Origin: JACKBJ01 sp964549495
GTDB lineage: Bacteria > Chloroflexota > Anaerolineae > Epilineales > Epilineaceae
Length of the DNA: 64,000 bases
Direction of reading: 5' to 3'
Assembly: GCA_964549495.1 (NCBI GenBank)
Contig: CAZJWJ010000012.1
Coordinates: 10,271 to 74,270, forward strand
Of the stretch, positions 9,373 through 16,491 are shown piece by piece. The number at the start of each line of letters is the position of its first letter. The first letter of the stretch is position 1. The notes under the pieces were generated by a model. It ran no database searches, had not been told where the DNA came from, and saw nothing but the letters and a program-made list of their open reading frames with translations. Made by a program: the position numbers and the translations under genes.

Positions 9373-9381
9373 AGCTTATCA
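9373..9381 (-). promoter_or_regulatory. Extended -10 promoter giving a leaderless dipeptidase mRNA
   Basis: On the minus strand TG-A-TAAGCT (hexamer 9378-9373) ends six bases before the ATG at 9366. Transcription about 7 bases after the hexamer would begin at or next to the A of the start codon. There is no Shine-Dalgarno sequence in the gap. Confidence 0.5.
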
Positions 9382-9495
9382 CGGCAGGTCGAGCCGGTCA
9401 GATCGGATCGATCGGATGAGGCAGCTCCGAGCTGGCGGGATCGAGTCGATCGGTCAGAAGCGATCCGTCAGAGCCCGTCGATCGGAGCCCATCGG

Positions 9496-10314
9496 TCAGA
9501 GCCGCTCCTTGCGCTCGACGTAGATGGCGCGGAAGAGCATGGTGGCGGTCTCGGCGGTCTGCTGAGTGAACCAGTAGTTGACACCGGCGCCGACGGCCGC
9601 GCCGGCCAGCGGGATCAGCTGGGCCATCTTGCGGCCGAGGAGGTTCTTGGCGATCTCGCGCGGCAGGTGGCGGTTCTGGCTGCGGAAGGTGTCGCCACCC
9701 CCGCGGCCCTTGTACTCGAAGTCGTGTGCGAAGGAGGCGGCGGCGACGCTGACCTCGCGCATCGCGGTGGCCTTCGACTCCCGGCTGCCGGCCGCCGCGG
9801 CGTTGAAGATGGCCAGGACCAAGCCGCGGTGCTCGGGGCCACGCATCGGAAAGCCGTAGCTGGCACCGATCTGCTGGATGAGCCGTAGGTTGATGCCGAA
9901 GAGCAGGGGGATATCGGCCGCGATCAGCATCGCCCCGCCCAGCCCCATGCCGCCGCCCTCGAGCGCAGCCATGATCGCATTCTCGCCGACCCGATCCCCG
10001 GCCAAGCGATCGAGCAGCTCCATGTCCACGTCGCGCAGGTCCTCGACCTTCTCGACATCGATCCCGAGGGCCTCGGCCTTGCGCAGCACGCCGCTGTTGT
10101 CGTGGGTCCAGGAGGAGGCCTCGCCGAGCATGCCGATCGCCTCGCTGACCGCCGCGCCGAGCTGATCGCTGAGGCTGGCTGGTGCGAAGCTGTCCATGAG
10201 CCAGTCGACCGGCATCATCGCCCAGTTCATGGCTTGATGCAGCGGCGAGCCGGCAGCGCGCTGCCAAGCCTCGATCTCGCGCAGGGCGCGCTTTTCGTAA
10301 TCGCTGAGTCGCAT
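9496..10314 (-). CDS. EcsC family protein
   Basis: 272 residues from ATG 10314, preceded on the minus strand by GAAAGGA about 9 bases upstream; the longer open frame to 10542 has no coding look. The N-terminus MRLSDYEKRALREIEAW is the hallmark opening of EcsC-family proteins. The middle carries a hydrophobic pair (GGMGLGGAMLIAADIPLLFG; LIPLAGAAVGAGVNYWFT) and a conserved 'REIAKNLLGRKMAQLIP' block. B. subtilis EcsC lies with the ABC transporter EcsAB, but most bacterial EcsC proteins, like this one, are encoded alone and their role is unknown. Its stop lies in a short degenerate tract of GATCGGTCAGA-like repeats (9448-9504). Confidence 0.85.
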   Translation of the reverse strand: MRLSDYEKRALREIEAWQRAAGSPLHQAMNWAMMPVDWLMDSFAPASLSDQLGAAVSEAIGMLGEASSWTHDNSGVLRKAEALGIDVEKVEDLRDVDMELLDRLAGDRVGENAIMAALEGGGMGLGGAMLIAADIPLLFGINLRLIQQIGASYGFPMRGPEHRGLVLAIFNAAAAGSRESKATAMREVSVAAASFAHDFEYKGRGGGDTFRSQNRHLPREIAKNLLGRKMAQLIPLAGAAVGAGVNYWFTQQTAETATMLFRAIYVERKERL

Positions 10315-10615
10315 GCGGTCGTGGTCCTTTCGATTTCGTCGGTGATCGATGCCTACGCGGCAGTGCGCCCTACGACGGCGGCTGCGGTCGGTTGCGCAAT
10401 CGGGACCGACGAACGCAGCCCGGCGAGCCGTTCTGCGGTCGATCCGGCTTTGCGCGCCTAGGTGTCGGACCCCCGAAGCAGGTCGGATGTTTCGGATTCT
10501 GCCTACCGTCGGCCGGGATCCGGACGAGTTTCGATTGTACAACAGACCGATCGCGCGCTGCGGTGTTCCAATTGCCGAAGTGGATGCGCCGGGGTCCTGT
10601 ACTCCACCTCGGTTA

Positions 10616-10774
10616 GGTCACTCCCAGTAATAGGATCCCCGACCGAGGGCGTTGCTGCGCCGCTGTGTCGGTTCGCTGTGAGGAGGGAATAGCAGAGCTA
10701 TTGCCGACGAACAGCGGGACGACACAGCGGATGCAGCGGCGACCGAATCGGGGATCCTATTACTGGGAGTGACC
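10616..10774. repeat. Palindromic element A, short class (159 bp)
   Basis: A perfect 27-bp inverted repeat (10616-10642 with 10748-10774) encloses a 105-bp core. Inside the core an 11-bp perfect stem (10660-10670 with 10720-10730) and a central hairpin (aatagc-aga-gctatt, 10688-10702) nest in order. The core is almost identical to that of element D (56150-56308), but the terminal arms share nothing with D's. The right end abuts element B with no spacer. No open reading frame lies inside. It looks like a structured, non-autonomous repeat. Confidence 0.85.
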
Positions 10775-10941
10775 CTAGTGCACCGCCGCAGTGAATCCTA
10801 GGGGCTCGACCGCCGCTGCATCCGCTCCAGCGGCCCGCTGCTCCTCGGCAATGGCGCTGCCATTCCCTCGTCGCATCGAACCACTGGAGCGGCGCATCGA
10901 CGGTCTCGCTACCCCTAGCATTCACTGCGGCGGTGCACTAG
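10775..10941. repeat. Palindromic element B, long class (167 bp), inverted
   Basis: A 30-bp inverted repeat with one mismatch (10775-10804 with 10912-10941) begins and ends with CTAG. The 107-bp core is in the opposite orientation to elements A, C and D. It carries the middle stem (10822-10833 with 10881-10892, 11 of 12 paired) and a central hairpin aatggc-gct-gccatt (10850-10864). Core sequence and length match element C (21401-21567); the arms do not. Confidence 0.85.
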
Positions 10942-11125
10942 TCGCTTCTTCCAGCCCGCGTCGGTTGCCCTCCCCCCGGGGCCGGCGCGGGCTGGTTGCG
11001 TGGTTGGGGGTTGCCTCGATGTGCTTTCGGGGAGACCGGACTTGATCGATCCCGTATCATGATCGGGCACTCGCGACCCGGATACCTTGAACTCCCGCCA
11101 GAAACCACGACCCAAGGATGGAATC

Positions 11126-11899
11126 TTGCCCTCGAAGACGCTGATGAGCTGGAACGTCAACGGAGTCCGCGCCGCCGAACGAAAGGGCTTCGTGGATTGG
11201 TTGGAGTCGGACGGCCCGGACATCCTGGGTATCCAGGAGACCAAGGCCCAGCCGGATCAGCTGAGCGAGGCGCTGCTAGAGCCGGCCGGCTACCGTAGCT
11301 GGTGGGCCTCGGCCGAGCGCAAGGGCTACAGCGGTGTGGCGCTCTACAGCCGCGTCGAGCCCAAGGAGGTCCGGCTGGGCCTCGATATCGGGGAGTACGA
11401 TGTGGAGGGCCGGACGCTGGTGGCCGACTTCGAAGACTTCGTCTTCATCACCACCTACACGCCCAACGGGGGCAACGATCACGCGCGGGTGCCCTACAAG
11501 ATGGGCTACAAGGCGGCCCTCCTGGGCTATTGCGAGCGGCTGCGGGGCCAAGGACGGTCCGTGGTGGTCTGCGGCGACATCAACACGGCCCATCGCGAGA
11601 TCGACCTGGCGCGCCCGAAGCAGAATCAGAACACAACCGGCTTCCTGCCGGTCGAGCGGACCTGGTTCGACGCGGCGTTGGGCTTGGGCTGGGTCGACAG
11701 CTTCCGCCACGTGCACGGCGACGTCGAGGGCGCATATTCCTGGTGGTCATTTCGGTCCAACGCCCGAGAGCGAAACGTCGGCTGGCGCATCGACTACCTG
11801 CTCACCAGCCCCGACCTGGCCGGCCGGATCGAGGCCGCACAGATCCACACCGATGTTATGGGCAGCGATCACTGTCCGGTGAGCTTGACCCTGGGTTGA
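11126..11899 (+). CDS. xthA: Exodeoxyribonuclease III
   Basis: 257 residues. The TTG at 11126 is chosen because AAGGATGG (11114-11121) sits 4 bases before it and the protein then opens near the family's usual start (MSWNVNGVRAAERKGF). The exonuclease III / AP endonuclease signature residues are present: SWNVNG (Asn), GIQETK (Glu metal ligand), GDINTAHREIDL (Asp/Asn), WRIDYLL and GSDHCPV (Asp-His pair). The enzyme cuts DNA 5' to abasic sites and trims 3' ends in base-excision repair. It stands alone, behind the palindromic elements; a TTG at 11087 is a less likely start. Confidence 0.92.
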   Translation: MPSKTLMSWNVNGVRAAERKGFVDWLESDGPDILGIQETKAQPDQLSEALLEPAGYRSWWASAERKGYSGVALYSRVEPKEVRLGLDIGEYDVEGRTLVADFEDFVFITTYTPNGGNDHARVPYKMGYKAALLGYCERLRGQGRSVVVCGDINTAHREIDLARPKQNQNTTGFLPVERTWFDAALGLGWVDSFRHVHGDVEGAYSWWSFRSNARERNVGWRIDYLLTSPDLAGRIEAAQIHTDVMGSDHCPVSLTLG

Positions 11900-11934
11900 A
11901 TCGATGTCGATTGCGGCCTCATGGTCATGGTGAT

Positions 11935-11948
11935 GGCGCTTGAGCGCC
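11935..11948. terminator. Short hairpin after exonuclease III
   Basis: GGCGCT-TG-AGCGCC 35 bp after the xthA stop, followed by a mildly T-containing stretch (GATTGCTTATGTC). The stem is short and the U-tract poor, so it is a weak intrinsic-terminator candidate. Confidence 0.3.
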
Positions 11949-12091
11949 GCAGATTGCTTATGTCTATTTCGCCTCTTGCCAGGGATGTTCGGGGCTCAGC
12001 GGTGCCACGGGGTGCCCGGCGATAGCCCTATGGCTACACGAAATACGGTTTGGTTCGATGCGGCTGTGCCTGCTCGCCTGCACTCCACCGT

Positions 12092-13957
12092 TCAATCACC
12101 GAGCAGCGTGGAGCGCAGCAAGATCGGCAGTTGGATCCGATTCGACTGGGGGTCCGTCGTGGCTGTCCGGGTCACCTCCGGAGAGGCCCGGACGGTCGCC
12201 GTCGCCGCTGGCACGCTGGGCGTGGGCTCGATCCGGACCGGGGTCGGACTGGCAGTCGGCAGACCTTCGGCGGCGTCGGCGATGCGATCCCACAGATCGC
12301 AACGCTCCGAACGCCAGGACGACTCCAGGGCGAGCGGGTCATCGAGGCGCAGGCCGGCGCCTGGATCCTCGTTCACCGAGGTCCACGCGGGCTGCTGGTC
12401 GTCCGCGGGTCGGCCCGTCCGGCCCAAGCTGGCCCAGTCGGCCATCATCCGCCGGCCGATACGGCGGTCGCCATCGGTGATCGCAGACCGGGCGGTCCCG
12501 AATAGGTAGGGGATCTCGACGCCATGGTGGGCACCGATCCCGGACTGGCGCGCGTAGGCCGGCACTCGCGTGAAGTGGTAGAGCCAGGCCGGATAACCAT
12601 GAACCGCGTGATCGCGTACCGCTCGGCGAGCAGGACAGACGAAGGCCGTGTCGCCGGTGACCGCCGCCAGCGCGTCTCGTCCATCCGGGTACTCCGACTC
12701 CGGATATAGCGCCAGGACCTCTTCAGCCATCGATCCGTAGAAGCTCCGCACCAAGGCGGCGAACTGCGCGTAGCTCATGTCGCGCTGGGGCAGGAAGATC
12801 GTGGCCTCGTCGGCCGTCGCGCCGGCGATGAAGGGGACCGGATGCGCCCGACCTTCGCGCAGGGCATCGGCCGGCGGCTCGAGCAGCACATGACCGTCGA
12901 TGATGGGCCCATAGGTCTCGGCATCCGCGTTCAAGAGGCCCACCTCGCCCGGCAGGGTGTCCAGGACCGTCTCGACCGGTAGTGCCCGCAGACAGGCGGC
13001 CACATCGGAGGCGGCATCACATCCCGCGGCCGCTGCGAAGCGCCGGCCCTGGTCGTAGGCCGACGGGATGCGGCCGCGCTCGGCATCGAGGGCCGGGATC
13101 GAGTCGCCGAGGCAATTGCCGCTCTGCATGACCGCCGCATCGAAGAGGCCGGCCGACAGGGGGCTGGCCAGCTGGGCGCAGACGCTGACGCCACCGGCCG
13201 ACTCGCCGAAGATCATCAGGCGCTCCGGATCGCCGCCGAAGCCCTCCACGTTGGCCAGCAGCCAGCGCAATGCCGCCTGTTGGTCGAGCAGGCCGTAGTT
13301 GCCGGCCGCGGGCTGTCCGGGCGCGCCGCCGAGTGCCGCGCCGGGCAAGTCGCCGGCAAGCGCCGGATGGGCCAGGAAGCCCAGCGCGCCCAGGCGGTAG
13401 TTGATCGTAACCACGACGACCGATTCGGTTCGGGCCAGCGTGCCGCCCTCGTAGAGCGGCAGGGTTCCGGAACCCTGGATCATCCCGCCGCCATGGATCC
13501 AGACCAGGACCGGCAGGCGCGAGGCGGCGTCGGCATCGGCCGGCGCCCAGATGTTCAGTTGCAGGCAATCCTCCTCGCCCGTTCGCCCCTCGCCCGGCCG
13601 CACCGAACCCCGATCGTCCTGTGGGCAGCGCGGACCGAAGTCGGCCGCGTCCAGGACCTGGCTTCGGGAGGCCGGCGCACGCGGCGCGCGCCAGCGCAGG
13701 TCTCCGGTCGGCGGAGCGGCATAGGGAATGCCCTTCCAGCTGGCCACGCCGTCCTGGATCTGGCCGATGACCGTACCTTCGGCGGTCTGGACCCGCGGCC
13801 GGGGATCGGACTGCGACGGACCGTGAAGGTCCAGGTCCACGCTGGGCATCGCGAGCAACCACATCAAGAGCGGTAGGAGGCGGACGAACCGCGCAGGGCC
13901 GAATCGGCGACCGAATGCAACGAGCTCTAGATCACGGTCTCGAAGGCGGAAGTACAT
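12092..13957 (-). CDS. Secreted type-B carboxylesterase
   Basis: 621 residues from ATG 13957. A signal/anchor segment (FVRLLPLLMWLLAMPSV) is followed by a full carboxylesterase type B domain: 'EGTVIGQIQDGVASWKGIPY', 'EDCLQLNIWAP', 'VWIHGGGMIQGSG' (oxyanion hole), FGESAGG (nucleophile elbow Ser) and the His region GAHHGVEIPYLFG. These enzymes hydrolyse carboxylic esters with an alpha/beta-hydrolase Ser-Glu-His triad. The C-terminus is a Thr/Pro/Ala-rich linker followed by IQLPILLRSTLLGD, the LP tail shared with other exported proteins here. A TAGGAT box at about 13968-13973 lies 10 bases upstream of the ATG. It converges on xthA. Confidence 0.88.
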   Translation of the reverse strand: MYFRLRDRDLELVAFGRRFGPARFVRLLPLLMWLLAMPSVDLDLHGPSQSDPRPRVQTAEGTVIGQIQDGVASWKGIPYAAPPTGDLRWRAPRAPASRSQVLDAADFGPRCPQDDRGSVRPGEGRTGEEDCLQLNIWAPADADAASRLPVLVWIHGGGMIQGSGTLPLYEGGTLARTESVVVVTINYRLGALGFLAHPALAGDLPGAALGGAPGQPAAGNYGLLDQQAALRWLLANVEGFGGDPERLMIFGESAGGVSVCAQLASPLSAGLFDAAVMQSGNCLGDSIPALDAERGRIPSAYDQGRRFAAAAGCDAASDVAACLRALPVETVLDTLPGEVGLLNADAETYGPIIDGHVLLEPPADALREGRAHPVPFIAGATADEATIFLPQRDMSYAQFAALVRSFYGSMAEEVLALYPESEYPDGRDALAAVTGDTAFVCPARRAVRDHAVHGYPAWLYHFTRVPAYARQSGIGAHHGVEIPYLFGTARSAITDGDRRIGRRMMADWASLGRTGRPADDQQPAWTSVNEDPGAGLRLDDPLALESSWRSERCDLWDRIADAAEGLPTASPTPVRIEPTPSVPAATATVRASPEVTRTATTDPQSNRIQLPILLRSTLLGD

Positions 13958-14248
13958 GTTGGTTTCGATCCTATCGGTTCTGCCCGTGCCGGTTGGGTTC
14001 CGACCGGCGGTATCGGGTTGCGCTTCGGAGATCCCGAGCGCGTCGCCGCCGGCCACTCGGATCTATCGCAGTCGATCCGGCCGGCGGACGGTATGCAGCT
14101 GGACTCGCTGTGTGAAACGCCGCGATCGCGTCGAGGGATAGGTTGAACCGTTGGGAATCGAGGAGCCCTTGCGTTGACCGCTTCGGGCGCGCGGGTTAAG
14201 CTCCACGCTCGCTCGTCCCCCCCACTCCGCGCCTCAGGAACGCTCGCC

Positions 14249-15532
14249 GTGCACGCCAGCCCGCAGCGCGAACCATCCGAGCCGGGCCTGGCCGCCGAGC
14301 TGGCCTTGCTGACCGCCTCGCGGACGGTGATCAACACCGGACTGCGCTTCGTCTATCCCTTCCTGCCGGCCCTGGCGCGCGGCGTCGGCACGAGCACGGC
14401 GGTACTGGGCCAGGTGCTGGCCCTGCGTTCGCTGGCCGGCATGGCCGGCCCGATCTTCGGGACCCTTTCGGACCGCTACGGCCGGCGCCCCGTCATGGCC
14501 GGCAGCCTGGTCCTCCTGGCCCTCGGTTGCAGCCTGCCCCTATTCGGCAGCGGCTTGGCCGGTCTGACGTTGGCCCTCCTGTCGATCGGCTTGGCCAAGG
14601 CCATCTTCGATCCAGCCTTGCAGGGCCGCGTTTCCGATCGCGTGCCCTACCGATCCCGGGGCCGCGCGCTGGCCATCACCGAGCTCTCCTGGGCCGGCGC
14701 CCTGCTCGTCGGGGCACCGATCTGCGCTTGGTTGATCGATCGCTTCGGCTGGCAGGCGCCCTTTCTGGCCTTCAGCCTCTGCGGGGTCGGGGCCGCGCTG
14801 GCCATCGGCCGGGGTATGGAGCCGGCCAGGCGCGCTGCGGACGATGGACACCACGACGACCTTACGTCCGGATCGCCCGCGGTGGAGCTGCCCGACGACC
14901 TGTCGACCGCGGGCCCGGGTTCGGATGCAGGCCCGCTCAGCGTGCTGCGGCGTCATTCGAGCGTGCGGGCGCTGCTGATCTGCATCGTGGCCCTGCTCGC
15001 CGGCAACGAACTCCTCCTGGTCGTTTTCGGCCAATGGCTCGAGCAGCGTTTCGAATTGAGCCTCGGCGGACTGGGCATGGCGGCGGCGCTGATCGCCCTG
15101 GCCGAGGTCTTCGGCGAGCTGACCGTGGCCGCCCTGGCCGACCGCATGGGACCGCGGCGGCTGGCCGGGCTCGCCGGCTTGGTCGCCACCGGCAGCTATT
15201 TGGCCCTCCCCTTGGCAGCCGGGAGCCTGGTGACCGCACTGGTGCTGCTTGTCGTCATCTTCGCCGGTTTCGAAATCGCCTTCGTGAGCCTCCTGCCACT
15301 GGCCACCGAACTGGTACCCGACGCCCGGGCGGCCACGATGAGCCTGGTCATGGCCGCCACCAGCCTGGGACGGGCTTCGGGTGCCGCGGCCGGCGCCTGG
15401 GTCTACCTGCGCGGCGGCTTCCCGGGCACCTCGACCAGCTCCGCCTTGCTCACCATCATCGCCTTGACCGTGCTGTGGCGTTCGGTGGCCGATCCCCAGG
15501 TCGAAAGCCAGGACCTTCGGCCTCTGCATTGA
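14249..15532 (+). CDS. MFS transporter
   Basis: 427 residues from GTG 14249 (AGGAA at 14236-14240, 8-base spacing); an in-frame TTG at 14174 would add 25 low-complexity residues. There are twelve predicted membrane spans. The major-facilitator signature between spans 2 and 3 is present (GTLSDRYGRRPVMAG), with a weaker repeat in the second half (LADRMGPRRLAGL). A polar central loop (DDGHHDDLTSGSPAVELPDD) separates the halves. The substrate cannot be told from sequence; the pattern resembles drug/proton antiporter-like MFS_1 members. It stands alone between a divergent esterase and a convergent lipoprotein gene. Confidence 0.85.
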   Translation: MHASPQREPSEPGLAAELALLTASRTVINTGLRFVYPFLPALARGVGTSTAVLGQVLALRSLAGMAGPIFGTLSDRYGRRPVMAGSLVLLALGCSLPLFGSGLAGLTLALLSIGLAKAIFDPALQGRVSDRVPYRSRGRALAITELSWAGALLVGAPICAWLIDRFGWQAPFLAFSLCGVGAALAIGRGMEPARRAADDGHHDDLTSGSPAVELPDDLSTAGPGSDAGPLSVLRRHSSVRALLICIVALLAGNELLLVVFGQWLEQRFELSLGGLGMAAALIALAEVFGELTVAALADRMGPRRLAGLAGLVATGSYLALPLAAGSLVTALVLLVVIFAGFEIAFVSLLPLATELVPDARAATMSLVMAATSLGRASGAAAGAWVYLRGGFPGTSTSSALLTIIALTVLWRSVADPQVESQDLRPLH

Positions 15533-15634
15533 GGGATCGACGTCCTTGCCGAGGCCGGGGTCGAGGTCGAGGTCGGTAGCGGCGTGAATCGCTTGCGCCG
15601 CCTGGCGACCCTCGACCTTCGCGCGAGGCATGGA

Positions 15635-16396
15635 TCAAGGCGCGTCGGACGACGCGTCCATCGCTCGGAAGGTGAAGGCGATCGCCGGCAGCGGGCGCGG
15701 ATCGCCATAGGCCTGGAGCTGGAAGAGCTGGTCGCCGATGGCGCTGAGCACGATGCCGGTGTCGACGGTCATCGCGCCGCGGCCGCGAAGCCAGATCGCC
15801 GGCTGGCCGGACATCAAGCGGAAGGACGCCTCCTCGGTGATCGCGTCCAGCTCGCCGCGGATCTGCTCGGCGCGCGCCTCCAGATCGACCGGCATGCCTT
15901 CCAGGGGCACGATGTCGATCTTGGTGATGTCCGCCGGCACGCCGTCGCGGCCCGGGCCCTCGATCTGCCGGCTCTGCAGGATCGCGACCGGGCCGCTGCC
16001 CTGGACCTCCCATCCGGAGGGGTGGTCGATGGCGTAGCCCCATTGCTCACTGGAATAGGTCTCGGTCAGCGAGAGCTTCGGCAGGCCGCCTTCGGGTACC
16101 GGGAGCTGATCCGTCGTCGGTGGATCCAGCTCGGCGTCGACGGTCGCCTCGGCCGATGCGGTCGACGCCGAGGTCGGTGCCGCGGACACCGTCGAGTCGG
16201 TCGATTCGGATTCGGTCGCTTCGGGCTCGGTCGCGTCGGTCGAACGCTCGGACGAAGTGTCGTCGTTCGGGGCGGCGGATGTCGCGGCGGCGGGTTCGGG
16301 TTCGCCCGGCTCGAGGACTTCGGCTGGTGCGCCGCAGGCACCCAGCGCGATGACCAGAGTGATGGAGTAAAGGCTCCAGCGTCGGGTGGCTTGCAT
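15635..16396 (-). CDS. Lipoprotein with PsbP-like C-terminal domain
   Basis: 253 residues with AGGAG 8 bases before the ATG. A lipoprotein signal ends in ALGAC (Cys21), followed by ~95 residues of Ser/Thr/Glu/Ala-rich linker and a compact domain from about residue 115 (YAIDHPSGWEVQGSGPVAIL, FRLMSGQPAIWLRG, 'DQLFQLQAYGDPRPLPAIAF'). The 'hPxGWxV...' opening and length recall PsbP/Mog1-like folds found on many bacterial lipoproteins. The function is unknown. It is divergent from polX with a 95-bp shared upstream region containing a perfect palindrome. Confidence 0.75.
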   Translation of the reverse strand: MQATRRWSLYSITLVIALGACGAPAEVLEPGEPEPAAATSAAPNDDTSSERSTDATEPEATESESTDSTVSAAPTSASTASAEATVDAELDPPTTDQLPVPEGGLPKLSLTETYSSEQWGYAIDHPSGWEVQGSGPVAILQSRQIEGPGRDGVPADITKIDIVPLEGMPVDLEARAEQIRGELDAITEEASFRLMSGQPAIWLRGRGAMTVDTGIVLSAIGDQLFQLQAYGDPRPLPAIAFTFRAMDASSDAP

Positions 16397-16442
16397 TCAT
16401 GTTTCTCCTGATGGGTCGTCGAGGCGCTCGGCCTCGACGCGG

Positions 16443-16464
16443 CCGGCCCGGCATGCCGGGCCGG
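16443..16464. promoter_or_regulatory. Perfect 22-bp palindrome upstream of polX
   Basis: Positions 16443-16464 read identically on both strands (CCGGCCCGGCA/TGCCGGGCCGG). It ends 14 bp before the TATAAT box of polX, so it covers the -35 region, and it lies between divergent polX and the lipoprotein gene. It could be an operator for either gene or a cruciform; it is too far from any stop codon to be an obvious terminator. Confidence 0.5.
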
Positions 16465-16478
16465 ATGGTGGATTGACC

Positions 16479-16484
16479 TATAAT
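16479..16484 (+). promoter_or_regulatory. TATAAT box giving a leaderless polX mRNA
   Basis: A perfect TATAAT ends seven bases before the polX ATG at 16492, so transcription should begin at or next to the start codon. There is no Shine-Dalgarno sequence. The -35 region is occupied by the GC palindrome rather than a TTGACA. Confidence 0.6.
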
Positions 16485-16491
16485 CGGTCGC

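Larger units (their letters stand above)
10315..11125. other. 811-bp non-coding island
   Basis: It separates the divergent ecsC and exonuclease III genes. From 10315 to 10615 I see no gene and no clear structure beyond a weak TACAAT box on the minus strand near 10539. From 10616 to 10941 lie two directly abutting palindromic elements. From 10942 to 11125 is AT-poor spacer with a TATCAT box at 11055-11060 that may serve exonuclease III. All short open frames here have arginine-rich, non-coding-like translations. Confidence 0.8.

Noticed and set aside
9448..9504. Tandem repeat array
   Set aside because: Three or four degenerate GATCGGTCAGA-like units are visible, but spacing is irregular and the tract is short; it may only reflect local composition.
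10616..10941. Integron attC sites
   Set aside because: GTTAGGT occurs at one edge of element A, but the matching RYYYAAC at the other end, the short attC stem layout and any nearby integrase are missing.
10616..10941. Ordinary insertion sequence or MITE
   Set aside because: No transposase is present, and the terminal inverted repeats differ between copies while the cores are conserved, the reverse of MITE families. CTAG at the ends of B and C hints at a target preference but is not a demonstrated duplication.
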